Assembly: GCA_016718315.1 (NCBI GenBank)
Contig: JADKDV010000009.1
Location: 62,001 to 126,000, forward strand
DNA length: 64,000 nucleotides
Source of the DNA: Candidatus Obscuribacter sp.
GTDB lineage: Bacteria; Cyanobacteriota; Vampirovibrionia; Obscuribacterales; Obscuribacteraceae
Direction: 5' to 3'
The notes under the pieces were generated by a model. That model did not search any database. It was not told the DNA's origin and saw only the letters and a list, made by a program, of their open reading frames with translations. Positions 43,428-52,799 of the stretch are shown one piece after another (within the stretch, counting starts at the first letter, position 1; each line of letters opens with the position of its first letter). A program made the translations under genes and the position numbers.

Positions 43428-44594
43428 CTACTTAAGATCAAAGCCTTCCATACGGCGATATTCGCCCGTCAGATTTTCGGATAGCTCAGCAAATGCTTTG
43501 GCCCTCAGGCTGTCTTTGATGCCGCTCGTTAGTCCCCGCCCCAATAGCTCTCTGGAGCTGGGTAGATTGATGGCGGGCTTGGCCAGTGGATTGAGGCTGA
43601 CTGCGTCCAGAGTGAGGCGCTGTGGCGTTTTGGCTCTGAGCCAGTAGTCTCTTGTCAAAAGTGAAAAATTACCAACGCGCTCCAGCCCTGCTTCTTCTAG
43701 GGCCTCAACTACTGGGGCTTGAAAGTCATAGGCTTTGGCTATGACCATGCCTTTCATGCCAGCGCGGCGCATTATTGATAGTACAAATTTGACCAGGTCC
43801 GGGGCTGTATGGCTAAAGCCTTGATTGACAGCAAACTCCAGATGATAGTCACCCTCTCTATGGGCGGTCACTTTACAGGCTGACGTGATTACTTTGCGCT
43901 CCTGGTCTTCTGATAGCCAAAACCAGCTACGGCTGCGCAAAAGGCTCCTGGCCATCTTATCGAGGCTCTCAATTTTGAGAGGCGGGACGCGAAAGTCATC
44001 GGAGATGTATTCGAAGGTCAGTCTGATATCAGGAGGCAAGACGTCTTGATGGAGCTGGTACAGCCCAGCTTGATCGTCTGGTACTGCCAGTCTAAAGCAA
44101 TCACTCTCAGCCTCAGTGGCTGGCGCCTTGAGATCGGCTGGCACTTGATAGTGTGTAATGCGAGCTGAGCGTTTAAAACCGCAACTACCTAATAAAGATA
44201 GAGCCGCTGGATTTTGATCTGAGACTTCGGCCACAAAATGGCTTATGCCCTGGCTGCCAAAGAGTGCACAGGCAAAACGCAATAGTTCCTGGGCAATGCC
44301 CCGTCCTCTATGGTTGGGGTGGACCACAAGATGATCCACTTGCCAGCAGGCTTTGGAGCGAGTTATCGCATGTAAGGATATAAGTCCCAGGATTAGACCG
44401 TCTTCTTTGGCTACATACACAGATGGTGAAATATGTAGATGGCAAGGCAGCCAGTGTTGCCAGAAAGTCAGCCCGGTGATTAAGTAACGATCCTCCGCAC
44501 AGAAGCTCTCATAAGGCACAGGCTCATCCTGGTAACGCAGCAAGGCGCGTACCTGGGTGGAATCTGTCATGAATAGCGGTTCGATTTTGATCAT
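43428..44594 (-). CDS. GNAT family acetyltransferase (probably two GNAT-like domains)
   Basis: About 388 residues from ATG at 44594; a GTG six codons upstream is possible. The first domain (1-150) has a clear acetyl-CoA site: VDHLVVHPNHRGRGIAQELL (Q/RxxGxG/A). A second half (150-300) resembles a degenerate GNAT fold (VNQGFSHTAPDLVKFVLSIMRRAGMKG). The substrate is not known. Single gene, divergent to smpB. Confidence 0.8.
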   Translation of the reverse strand: MIKIEPLFMTDSTQVRALLRYQDEPVPYESFCAEDRYLITGLTFWQHWLPCHLHISPSVYVAKEDGLILGLISLHAITRSKACWQVDHLVVHPNHRGRGIAQELLRFACALFGSQGISHFVAEVSDQNPAALSLLGSCGFKRSARITHYQVPADLKAPATEAESDCFRLAVPDDQAGLYQLHQDVLPPDIRLTFEYISDDFRVPPLKIESLDKMARSLLRSRSWFWLSEDQERKVITSACKVTAHREGDYHLEFAVNQGFSHTAPDLVKFVLSIMRRAGMKGMVIAKAYDFQAPVVEALEEAGLERVGNFSLLTRDYWLRAKTPQRLTLDAVSLNPLAKPAINLPSSRELLGRGLTSGIKDSLRAKAFAELSENLTGEYRRMEGFDLK

Positions 44595-44696
44595 CAATTC
44601 TGATGATACCACTATTTTTTGCTTGCCAAGCGGCCTGCCAAGTGAGCATAAGAGAGTGCTTTTACCTTTATACTTTTAAGCGAGGGTAAGTTTCAG

Positions 44697-45224
44697 ATGG
44701 CCAAGACTTCCAAGCCGACTTCTTCCAATCCGCATAAAGCGGCAAAGAAGAAAGATGATGACCGTCCAGTTTATAAAACTGTGGCGGACAATCGTCGTGC
44801 GCGCTTTGACTACGAGATTATCGAGACTTACGAGACAGGTATTTCGCTCTTTGGCACTGAGGTCAAGGCAATCAGAGCTGGCAAAGCCAATCTAGCCGAT
44901 GCCCACGTGCGTATAGAGGACCACGAATTGTGGTTATATAGCTGTCACATATCTCCTTATGATTTTGGCAATCGCTTTAATCACGAGCCCATGCGCAAGC
45001 GCCGTCTGCTCATGCACTCTCAGCAGATAACAAAACTCAAATCTCAAATCCAGGAGAAGGGTCTGGCACTAATACCGCTCAGGCTCTACTTTAAAGGTAA
45101 CTTGATCAAAGTCGACCTGGCAGTGGCCAGAGGTCGCAAGCATTATGACAAGCGTGATGTAATCTCGCAAAAAGACAATAAACGTAATTTGGATAGACTG
45201 GTAAAACAGACACGATATTCGTGA
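44697..45224 (+). CDS. smpB: SsrA-binding protein SmpB
   Basis: A 175-residue protein with the SmpB core: RARFDYEIIETYETGISLFGTEVKAIRAG, HISPYDFGN, RLLMHSQQI, LIPLRLYFKGNLIKVDLAVARGRKHYDKR and the basic C-terminus. A polar N-terminal extension of about 35 residues (Lys/Ser-rich) precedes the core. SmpB loads tmRNA onto stalled ribosomes. The tmRNA gene itself is not seen in the window. The stop is within 27 nt of the next gene. Confidence 0.97.
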   Translation: MAKTSKPTSSNPHKAAKKKDDDRPVYKTVADNRRARFDYEIIETYETGISLFGTEVKAIRAGKANLADAHVRIEDHELWLYSCHISPYDFGNRFNHEPMRKRRLLMHSQQITKLKSQIQEKGLALIPLRLYFKGNLIKVDLAVARGRKHYDKRDVISQKDNKRNLDRLVKQTRYS

Positions 45225-45250
45225 TAAGACATAGATTGATCAAAGAGGAC

Positions 45251-47758
45251 ATGATGAAGGCTAAGCTTTCGCTCAAAGCAGCGTCACTATATCTGGTGGC
45301 TGTATTATTTTTGCAAGGAATGATGCAGACTCTCAGTTTGCAACCGGCCCATGCTGCCTCACCTGTAGCTGTCTATAAGAGCGGGCGCAACGCCGCAGCT
45401 TATCAGGAACAGCACATCGGTACTTTTGATGATGACTTCAAAGTCTTTAAGCAAGCCATGGACGGTGCCAATGTGCGCTTTGATGAGCTTAGCGATAGTG
45501 ATGTCGAAGCTGGTCAAGCCAAGCTCTCTGCTTACAAACTAATCATCGTGCCATTGCTTGTGGATGTCCCTGCCAGTGCTGCCGAAAAGCTCAATGCCTA
45601 CAGCCAGGTCGGCGGCAAACTAGTCATTACCGATGGTGCTGGTACTGCTCAGGGCGGAGCACTTGCATTGCTCAGCCAGGCTGGTGTCAGTCAACTCAAA
45701 CAAACCACCCTCAAAGAAGTAGGCAAGCTCGTCTGGCCACGCCAGCCTTTGCCAACCAATGCTGATTTTGCTATTGCCTCAGTGGTAGCTCATCTATCTC
45801 TCAGCAGCAGTGCTCAACCTGTGGCGACATGGCAAGATAACAGCGGCGGTGAGCTGGCTGTAGCTATCGCCAGACAGGGCAATACTATTTATATGGGTTG
45901 GGCTCCTGGTGTACAGGGTGAGATAAGCAGCAATGCTCAGCTTATTTCTCAGGCTCTAGATGAGCTTGCTCCTGGTATCACGCAGCAAGCGGCTGTACAA
46001 ATAAGTTTTGCCGAGTACACCACACTATCTAATGAGCTGGACTATCTTGCTAAGCGTACTGATGAAGCTGTTAAAACAGCCAAGCAAGCCGAGTTTAGCG
46101 TGCCGCTCAAGACCATTCAGTCTAACTATGATGAAGGCTTGACCAATGTCAAATCCTTTAATGACGCTTACCGCGAAAGAAGATTTTTGGAAGCAGATCA
46201 ATATCTCCAGAAAGCACGTCAGTCTTTTGCCATGGCCTTTGCTCAGTCAATGCCTGTGCGTCCAGTAGAAGCCCGTTGCATCTGGCTAGATAGAGGTACG
46301 ATTGTCGCTACCCGTGGTGCCAAAGGAATGAGCGAGCTGTTTGATAAGCTCAAAGCTGCAGGCATCAATGTCGTCTATTTTGAGACCAATAATGCTGGCT
46401 TTACCATGTATCCATCCAAGATGGCACTGCAAAATCCTGAGACCCTGGGCTGGGATCCGCTCGGTACAGGACTTAAGGAAGCACGCAAACGTAATATGGA
46501 GTTTCATGCCTGGTTCTGGAACTTTAACGTAGGCAATGCCAAGCACAACCCCATCATCGGTAAAGAGTCTGATTATCCCGGTCCTGTCCTAGGTGCCCAT
46601 GACTTTGCCTGGGCTCTGGCATCGAGCACTGGTTCATTTTTGCCCCCACGTCAGTTTGAATACTGGCTTGACCCGAGCAATCCCGAATGCCGTCAGTACA
46701 ACAAAGATTTGATGACAGAAGTGGTCAACAAATATCCTGTGGATGGCATACAGCTCGACTATATCCGTTATCCCTTTAATAACCGCGGCTCAGAGATGGG
46801 CTGGAACTGGCTTGGTCGTCAGAAATTTGAAAAGGAAACTGGACTATCGCTCGATAGACTGGATGACGAGACAAGAGCTGCCTGGGTGCAGTGGAAGACA
46901 AACATAATCTCCAGCTATGTCAAAGAATGCTCTGACTATTTCCGCGCTTTAAAGCCTGGTATCCGTATCTCGGCTGCTGTTTATGCCATGCCCCGTCGCC
47001 TTAGAGTCAATGCCATACAACAAGACTGGGAGACCTGGATTGCTAATGGCTGGATTGATACTCTCAATCCTATGACTTATGTAGCCTCTCCCAAAGAGCT
47101 GACTGAGATGGCTAGCTTTGTCAGAGAGAGCACCAAAGACAACGGTCTGGCTTATCCTGGTCTATCAATCAGACAGCTTGATACAGCCGGTCTAATTAAG
47201 CAGCTGAATGGAGCGAGAGTGACTGGCACTCTCGATACGACTATGTTTGCCGCCACCCACCTGAACGAAAAAAAGGTAAGCGTGCTCAAAGTCGGTCCTT
47301 ATCGTCGCAGCACAATATTGACGCCGCAGTCTGAGCCTCTCAAAGCCAGTCGCGTCCTCTTTGATGATTTTGCCGCCATGGTCAACCGCTATTTGCAAGA
47401 CCCCAAAAAGCGCATCATGTCTGACACCGCATCCACCAACGATGTGATCAATCAGATTGATGCTGTGCAAAGAGCGATGCACAATTTGAGCAGCAAAGCC
47501 AAGTCAGATGAAATAGACACAGTCCTCAAAGACGTCACCACCTTGCATGCCACCTGCAAAGAATGGCTCAGGTTGGAGGCTTTTATCCAGAGAGGATTTA
47601 GAGCGCAGTACATTGCTAACTATCTCAATCAAGTAGAAGCAATCCTGTCTTATGCTCGTCAGCGCTCCAAAACTGCAGAAGTGGCAAGTGCTCTGGCAAA
47701 TCAAAATGCCACTGTGGCCGGTGTAGCGACCAAGCAAGATCCTATAGCCAGACAATAG
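45251..47758 (+). CDS. Secreted GHL10-type (DUF187) glycoside hydrolase-like protein
   Basis: 835 residues from ATG at 45251, with AAAGAGGA just before; an earlier GTG overlaps the smpB stop. Signal peptide to AHAAS. The first 250 residues resemble a beta-galactosidase trimerisation-like (ThuA-like) Rossmann domain: YKLIIVPLLVDVPASA, GGKLVITDGAG. Residues about 335-700 are a GHL10 (beta/alpha) barrel: IWLDRGTI, GINVVYFETNNAG, DGIQLDYIRYPF and DTLNPMTYVA. The final 130 residues are helical. It probably acts on an extracellular glycan, but the substrate is not known. Confidence 0.85.
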   Translation: MMKAKLSLKAASLYLVAVLFLQGMMQTLSLQPAHAASPVAVYKSGRNAAAYQEQHIGTFDDDFKVFKQAMDGANVRFDELSDSDVEAGQAKLSAYKLIIVPLLVDVPASAAEKLNAYSQVGGKLVITDGAGTAQGGALALLSQAGVSQLKQTTLKEVGKLVWPRQPLPTNADFAIASVVAHLSLSSSAQPVATWQDNSGGELAVAIARQGNTIYMGWAPGVQGEISSNAQLISQALDELAPGITQQAAVQISFAEYTTLSNELDYLAKRTDEAVKTAKQAEFSVPLKTIQSNYDEGLTNVKSFNDAYRERRFLEADQYLQKARQSFAMAFAQSMPVRPVEARCIWLDRGTIVATRGAKGMSELFDKLKAAGINVVYFETNNAGFTMYPSKMALQNPETLGWDPLGTGLKEARKRNMEFHAWFWNFNVGNAKHNPIIGKESDYPGPVLGAHDFAWALASSTGSFLPPRQFEYWLDPSNPECRQYNKDLMTEVVNKYPVDGIQLDYIRYPFNNRGSEMGWNWLGRQKFEKETGLSLDRLDDETRAAWVQWKTNIISSYVKECSDYFRALKPGIRISAAVYAMPRRLRVNAIQQDWETWIANGWIDTLNPMTYVASPKELTEMASFVRESTKDNGLAYPGLSIRQLDTAGLIKQLNGARVTGTLDTTMFAATHLNEKKVSVLKVGPYRRSTILTPQSEPLKASRVLFDDFAAMVNRYLQDPKKRIMSDTASTNDVINQIDAVQRAMHNLSSKAKSDEIDTVLKDVTTLHATCKEWLRLEAFIQRGFRAQYIANYLNQVEAILSYARQRSKTAEVASALANQNATVAGVATKQDPIARQ

Positions 47759-47803
47759 TTGTTTTGCTGCTTTGCTATATAACCCAAAAAGAGATCTAGG
47801 GTA

Positions 47804-47819
47804 AGCCCTGTGGGCTTTT
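47804..47819 (+). terminator. Short terminator after the GHL10-type gene
   Basis: AGCCC-TGT-GGGCTTTTG: a 5-bp GC-rich stem with a T-run, 46 nt after the stop. Weak because the stem is short. Confidence 0.5.
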
Positions 47820-47831
47820 GCTGCTCTATCG

Positions 47832-48095
47832 ATGACAATTGGTAGTATCTACTCCCTGTCTATCGGTATCCCCATGCAGCAAGCCATTTGCTATCAAAGC
47901 GCAATCACTTTCATCAGTCAGGCTTTGGCTTTTGCTCTGACACTGGCGGCAGCATTTTTGCCATTGTTTTCGATTAACCGTATTTGGCTCAAGGGCAAGA
48001 CTTTAAAAGAAGCAATTTTGACCACTATTCGCGGGCATTTATTTTGGCCCGTGGTCTGTGCTATTTGTGCCTGTCTATTGCCAGGGCTGCAATAA
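47832..48095 (+). CDS. Possible small two-helix membrane protein
   Basis: An 87-residue ORF with two hydrophobic segments (about 27-47 and 68-86) separated by a basic loop (RIWLKGKTLKEAILTTIRG). The product looks like a real small membrane protein, but no good ribosome binding site is seen at the ATG at 47832 or at the in-frame Met 15. It is enclosed by terminators at both sides, so it would need its own promoter. No family recognised. Confidence 0.45.
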   Translation: MTIGSIYSLSIGIPMQQAICYQSAITFISQALAFALTLAAAFLPLFSINRIWLKGKTLKEAILTTIRGHLFWPVVCAICACLLPGLQ

Positions 48096-48120
48096 AAGAA
48101 TAATTCAAAGTACAAATTCA

Positions 48121-48150
48121 AAGAGGCTCCCGGGAAGGGAGCCTCTTTTG
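48121..48150. terminator. Bidirectional terminator
   Basis: Perfect 11-bp stem (AAGAGGCTCCC/GGGAGCCTCTT) with a 5-nt loop and T-run; on the minus strand preceded by T-rich sequence. It closes the small membrane-protein gene (+) and the RHH-like gene (-). Confidence 0.92.
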
Positions 48151-48175
48151 AAAAGGAGGACAGCTAAGCGGATGC

Positions 48176-48811
48176 TTAGTTATTGTTGTCGTTGTTCCAG
48201 CTTGTTACTGGGGTGCTCACAGGAGTAGCCACGGGGGTGATTACTGGTTGAGCGTAGGTAACTTCGACGACCGGTGCTTGTTGCACTGGAGGAGCAAAGT
48301 TGGTTTGTTGGATGGCTGGCTGTTGAGCTACTTGGGGAGCTTGAGCTACCTGAGCGGCTTGAGCAGCAGCTTGTTGTTGAGCATAAGTCTTGAAGGTTTC
48401 TTCAATGAGACCTGATTTTTCGCGAAGCAGATACTCAATATAGTCACCGCGGCTCATGCGTGAAGCAGCTACTTGTTCGTCAAGCAGTCTGTGGGCCATG
48501 GGGGTAACGCAAACAGCGGTGGTGGTGCCACGGTTCTTTCCGAAGAAGAAAGATTTGGCGCCGCCCTTAGGACCGGTTTGTTTGGCTTGAGGGGGCAATC
48601 TCAAAGGAGGCATGCCGGCGCGCTCACGAATGAGCATTTCAACATAGTCGCCATTTGAAACTGAGGCTGCGGCAGCTTGCTCTTTGAGCAACTGACGGCC
48701 AAGAGCAGTCAAGTTGAAAGAGACAGAGCCGGACTCTTTGCCAGGAAAGCGCGAGCGTCTTGGAGACGAGGCTTTAGCTGGTGCTGGTGTTGTCTGAACC
48801 GTTGTGTTCAT
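48176..48811 (-). CDS. Protein with two tandem ribbon-helix-helix-like repeats
   Basis: A 211-residue protein. After a Pro/Ala/Ser/Arg-rich start come two copies of a motif of about 38 residues. Copy 1 (about 29-66) reads VSFNLTALGRQLLKEQ, then SVSNGDYVEMLIRERAG. Copy 2 (about 97-134) reads TAVCVTPMAHRLLDEQ, then RMSRGDYIEYLLREKSG. Strand, helix, turn and helix fit a ribbon-helix-helix DNA-binding unit. The last 75 residues are low-complexity Gln/Ala then Pro/Val, ending in NNDNNN. A single chain with two RHH units could bind DNA as a pseudo-dimer. The DNA target is unknown. Its own leader contains repeated sequence. Confidence 0.7.
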   Translation of the reverse strand: MNTTVQTTPAPAKASSPRRSRFPGKESGSVSFNLTALGRQLLKEQAAAASVSNGDYVEMLIRERAGMPPLRLPPQAKQTGPKGGAKSFFFGKNRGTTTAVCVTPMAHRLLDEQVAASRMSRGDYIEYLLREKSGLIEETFKTYAQQQAAAQAAQVAQAPQVAQQPAIQQTNFAPPVQQAPVVEVTYAQPVITPVATPVSTPVTSWNNDNNN

Positions 48812-49228
48812 CTAACTTTCGGCAGATTACCTGGAATTCTTAGTCCCTTGTTCGGTAATACTCTGCCTTTCCTCCTTTTCTAAAATAACGGAACCCTACT
48901 GGTACGAATTTCAAGAGCTAGTCTTGTTTTTTAGAGTGGCTAAGTGCCACTAAGTTTCCAACGCACATCCCATGCCTAAATAATTAGACGATGGTAAACA
49001 GAGCCGTATGGCATCCCATGCGGCTTAACGACCGAGGTCGTTTTTCTTGTAATGGTTACATTAGCACTTCTGCTACTTGGCCCGTTGATTTCCCGGTGGT
49101 GGGATTTCCTTGGAGCATGGCAACCCTTTCCAAGACCTTGATTATAGAGCAAACTTAGCCGAATGATGCAGTAGTCATGTATTACGATCTTTTCATAACT
49201 GGCTCTGCAGGCGCCTCATGACAACTAT
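48812..49228 (-). promoter_or_regulatory. Promoter and long leader of the RHH-like gene
   Basis: No gene is seen in this 417-bp stretch. On the minus strand a perfect TATAAT box is at 49141-49146 with a weak -35, giving a leader of about 320 nt. Within it lies a 10-bp hairpin (49002-49025, GCCG/CGGC core, one wobble) and a 10-bp direct repeat CATCCCATGC at 48966-48975 and 49012-49021. The repeat could be an operator or the base of an RNA structure. An AAGGAGG sequence is about 60 nt before ATG, too far to be the ribosome binding site. Confidence 0.45.
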
Positions 49229-49780
49229 CTAATAGAGATGCCAATGCTGATTGACAGCCAGATTATTGAAGCCAAGAGCAATTGCAGACCCTAATGCGGC
49301 ACCAACAAAAACTTCTTTTGGTGTATGGCCTAGCAATTCTTTAATGCGCTCACCGGACAACTTGGGGTGATCGGAAAACAATTCTGTGACCATCTGATTG
49401 AGCACTCTCGCTTGCAGTCCAACAGTCCTTCTAACGCCGGCAGCGTCGTACATGACGATAAAGGCAAGGCAGAGGGCGATGGCAAATGATACAGAGTTAA
49501 ACCCCTCAATGAGGCCTACCGACACTGCCATACCCATAGTGCAGCTGGAGTGAGAGCTGGGCATGCCGCCGGTGGTGGCAACCATACGCAGGTCGAGTTT
49601 GCCAGTTTTGACTAATTTGGTCACCACTTTGAGCGCCTGGGCGATAAAACTGGACATCAGTGTGACCACTACAACTTGCCAGCCTCTACCGTCCACAGGA
49701 GTGCCTCCAGGCGCCAGGGGCTGGCTGGTCTGGGCCAGGCACAAAAGCTGAGACAGGTCTAAATTCACGGCAAATTCCAT
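49229..49780 (-). CDS. Divergent PAP2 family (DUF212) membrane protein
   Basis: A 183-residue protein with the DUF212 signatures: SSFIAQALKVV, TTGGMPSSHSS (about 89-99, resembling the PAP2 phosphatase site), AFIVMYDAAGVRR and LLGHTPKEVFVGAALGSAIAL. Four or five helices. The family is called divergent PAP2 because of its fold; its substrate is unknown, and a role in lipid phosphate turnover is guessed. It lies 16 bp after a prenyl diphosphate synthase, which could supply polyprenyl lipids. Confidence 0.88.
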   Translation of the reverse strand: MEFAVNLDLSQLLCLAQTSQPLAPGGTPVDGRGWQVVVVTLMSSFIAQALKVVTKLVKTGKLDLRMVATTGGMPSSHSSCTMGMAVSVGLIEGFNSVSFAIALCLAFIVMYDAAGVRRTVGLQARVLNQMVTELFSDHPKLSGERIKELLGHTPKEVFVGAALGSAIALGFNNLAVNQHWHLY

Positions 49781-49796
49781 CTTTTATATCTACTTA

Positions 49797-50798
49797 CTAT
49801 TTATTTCTATGGATAGAGTACTGGAGCAAATTTTCCAGTGCTGGACAATTGGTGTTGTCAAGACGAGAGTCTTTTATAAGTTGTTTTCCTTCGCTCTCAA
49901 GCTCACCGAGTTTGGTGCGGGCTTGCTCGATGCCATAGACACTGACCCAGGTCGCCTTGCTGGTGGCCAGGTCCTTACCAGGAGTCTTACCGAGGCTCTC
50001 GGCCGAACCAGTCACATCTAATAGATCGTCTGTAATCTGAAATGCCAGACCCAAAATTTCGCCCAGTCGCCAGAGACTCTTTAGCTGTGTCTCATCTGCG
50101 TCCATTAGTTTGCCGCCAGACCAGAGAGCAAATCTAATCAGTGCTCCTGTTTTGCACTCGTGAATGGACTTTATATATGATGCGTCAAAGCTACCGGCTT
50201 TGGCTCCGGTCATCTCCATGTCCATGACCTGACCACCGACCATGCCACTGGGACCGGTGGCGCGTGCCAGTTCAAGGGTAATGGCGAGGAGATTTTGGCG
50301 ACTGACAAAGTCACTTGTAGCGGTGAGCAAGACTTCGTTGGCCAGCATCAATAGCCCATCTCCAGCAAGCAGTGCCATGGCTTCGCCATAGACTACGTGG
50401 TTGGTAGGCTTGCCGCGTCTTAAATCATCATTGTCCAGACAGGGCAAATCGTCATGGATAAGACTCATAGCGTGCACCATCTCAATGGCGCTGGCCAGCG
50501 GCAAAGTAAGCTCAACAGGATCGATTTGAGCATATTTTTGTTTGCTATTAGCGTCGGCTAATTTGCTCAAGTGCACTGACTCGGCAGCAGCCATGGTCAA
50601 AATTGCTCTCAAGCGTTTGCCGCCCGATAATACCGAATAGTGCATCGACTGCCAGAGTTTGACCGGCTCTCGGCTAATGAGATAGCTCTCCAGAGCTTGT
50701 TCCAGTCTCTGTCGTCTTACTTTCAGGTATTGATCAAAATTGAAATCTAAATCCAAATCTACACTTGATCCGCTCTTTTTATTTGATAGCTCAACCAT
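49797..50798 (-). CDS. Polyprenyl (farnesyl/geranylgeranyl) diphosphate synthase
   Basis: A 333-residue IspA/CrtE-like enzyme. First aspartate-rich motif DDLPCLDNDDLRRGKPTNH (about 120-138) and second DDLLD (about 257-261). The residue before FARM is consistent with a C15 or C20 product, but chain length cannot be fixed by eye. GGKRLR (about 59-64) and KTG..IR regions present. It makes precursor prenyl diphosphates for quinones or undecaprenyl. It starts 3 nt after the membrane protein gene stop. Confidence 0.92.
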   Translation of the reverse strand: MVELSNKKSGSSVDLDLDFNFDQYLKVRRQRLEQALESYLISREPVKLWQSMHYSVLSGGKRLRAILTMAAAESVHLSKLADANSKQKYAQIDPVELTLPLASAIEMVHAMSLIHDDLPCLDNDDLRRGKPTNHVVYGEAMALLAGDGLLMLANEVLLTATSDFVSRQNLLAITLELARATGPSGMVGGQVMDMEMTGAKAGSFDASYIKSIHECKTGALIRFALWSGGKLMDADETQLKSLWRLGEILGLAFQITDDLLDVTGSAESLGKTPGKDLATSKATWVSVYGIEQARTKLGELESEGKQLIKDSRLDNTNCPALENLLQYSIHRNK

Positions 50799-50801
50799 GC
50801 T

Positions 50802-51470
50802 TCACCGATTCAAAATCTTTTTGAGCGACTGGTAAAACTTCAGTCCCTCTACACCGAGAGTGACCAGACTGCGCTCTTTTGATGTAAACAGAGCAATCAG
50901 CGGTCCGATTTTTTTAGCTACTTCTATATAGTCGAGCGGTGACGGTGATGATTTTTCAACGGGAAAGGCTAACTTTTGAGTTAGCTCTTCTAGGTTGTAG
51001 TGCAGGTTTTGGATTTGCAAAAATGCCTGGTCGCGCAAAACATCAATCATCAGCTCGGCCTCTACTAGAGAGGTTTTGAGTTTGGTGTGCATACAAGCAA
51101 TAACGATGCAGCCCACACCGGCCGCTAGAGCCACCAGTGAGATTACTATGCGGGCAAAGTTTATAAGTATTGAGCTTGATTGATCGGTAAACCAGACAAT
51201 GCCAGGTCCAAGCAAAACAACAGACATGACCACAAGCAAAAAGAATAGAGATGAATAAAACCAGCCTACGTAGACAATGGTCATCCTTATCTTAGCCATG
51301 ATTGATAGCAAGATTTCGCTGGGCAGGAGCACGCTAGGAGAGGCGTCCGATAGACCGCTTAAATTGGGGAAGTCCTTGTCAGCTGTCGCTGTACCAGTCC
51401 TCACCGCAGGCAGACCGCCACCACTTGTGGTGCTTTCTTTTTCGTCGGAGAGGAGATCATCGTTGCTCAT
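50802..51470 (-). CDS. Hypothetical two-helix membrane protein
   Basis: About 222 residues from ATG at 51470 (GTG six codons upstream is possible). Ser/Thr-rich N-terminus of about 50 residues, two helices (about 70-92 and 105-128) and a cytoplasmic helical C-terminal part (VEAELMIDVLRDQAFLQIQNLHYN). Family not recognised. It sits between the acyl-CoA dehydrogenase and the prenyl synthase in one transcript. Confidence 0.6.
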   Translation of the reverse strand: MSNDDLLSDEKESTTSGGGLPAVRTGTATADKDFPNLSGLSDASPSVLLPSEILLSIMAKIRMTIVYVGWFYSSLFFLLVVMSVVLLGPGIVWFTDQSSSILINFARIVISLVALAAGVGCIVIACMHTKLKTSLVEAELMIDVLRDQAFLQIQNLHYNLEELTQKLAFPVEKSSPSPLDYIEVAKKIGPLIALFTSKERSLVTLGVEGLKFYQSLKKILNR

Positions 51471-51488
51471 ATCTTTACCTGTAACCAA

Positions 51489-52683
51489 TTACTTGAGCAA
51501 GTCGCGGGCAATCAGCATGCGCTGTATTTGATTAGTACCTTCATAAATTTGTCCGGCTTTGGCATCTCTAAAGATGCGCTCAATCAGTAGCTCCGGTTTC
51601 AGCCCTTCGATGCCGAGTATGGACATAGCCTCAGTAGAGACTCTCATTGCCACATCGGTGGCCTGAGTCTTAGCCATTGCTGCCACAGTCACCGACTGCT
51701 CTCCGGCATCAATCAGACGCGCTGCCTGGTAGGTCAATACTCTCGCTGATTCAGTTTGCACAGCCATATTGCCGAGAATCACAGCCTGCCCGCCAGCATC
51801 AGCTGTAATCAGACCATCTAGATAATGTCTGCGCAGCACATCGGTGCAAGCATCGATAGCGCCTTGGGCCCAGCCGATTGACTGCGCGGCAATTGTGACG
51901 CGTCCTTTTGCCAGGGAGGAGAGAGCCACTTTGCGGCCTTCGCCATGGGCGCCGAGCAAATTAAATTTAGGCACCTTACAATCGTTAAAAACAATTTCGC
52001 ATGTGGAGTAACCGCGCATGCCAAGCATGTCAAATTTTTGACCGATGCTAAAGCCCTCAAAACCGCGCTCTACAACAAAGGCAGTGATATTGCCCTTTTT
52101 GTCTTCGCCCTCGCCAAGCAGCTTGGCGCATGACAATATAAAAATCAGCAGAAGCACCTGATGTGATGAAGGTCTTGGTGCCGTTGAGGATGTAATGATC
52201 ACCCTCCAATCTGGCTGTGGTCTCAATTGCGGCTGTGTCGGATCCGGCATTGGGCTCGGTCAGACCAAATGCTCCGAGATACTCTCCGGTGGCGGCTTTG
52301 GGTAAGTATTTTTGTTTTTGCTCTTCGCTGCCAAAGCGGTAAATTGGCTCCTGGCAAAGCACATGGACGCCAAGTGAACTCATAATCGGTGTGCACAGAC
52401 GACCAAATTCTTCGTTGACCAGGGCAAAACTGACATAGTCGCCACCAGAGCCACCATAGGTGCTGGGAAAAGGTAGTGAACCTAGCCCTTCTTTGCAAGC
52501 TGCTTCAAACAAGTCGCGTCTGAAAACATTTTTGCTATCTGAGTCCATGACTTCGCTAAGCGGTACCCGGCGTGCAAAGTCGCGGGCTTTTTGTAGCCAG
52601 GCAAGCTGCTCAGTGGTGTATTTGCCGCTCAATGAGGAAGTATCCGATAACCTTGTTTGCAACATAGTAGCCCTTGGATGCAC
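51489..52683 (-). pseudogene. Acyl-CoA dehydrogenase split by a frameshift
   Basis: Two overlapping frames encode the two halves of one acyl-CoA dehydrogenase. The N-terminal part reads to SGASADFYIV (frame from 52683 or ATG at 52665) and includes AFGLTEPNAGSDTAA and the FAD-site TKTFITSG. The C-terminal part (from about 52130 down) continues CAKLLGEGEDKKGNITAFVVE and has YEGTNQIQRMLIARDLLK. The frames switch near 52126-52135, in the sequence GTCATGCGCCAAG. The gap can be closed by one inserted or deleted base. Either the gene is broken or the base is a sequencing error. If intact it would oxidise acyl-CoA and pass electrons to ETF. Confidence 0.85.
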
Positions 52684-52799
52684 AATAGATATTTTGATAA
52701 GTAATAAATATAGCAGTCATAAGCGCTCTTTGATTGATGGTATACAATTAATCTACGCTGTCCCTGGCGCGCCACTGGCGCAAAACGGCGCAAAACTGG

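Noticed and set aside
49052..49141. 29-residue hydrophobic ORF (plus strand) in the leader of the RHH-like gene
   Set aside because: No ribosome binding site, opposite to the likely transcript, and very short. It can occur by chance.
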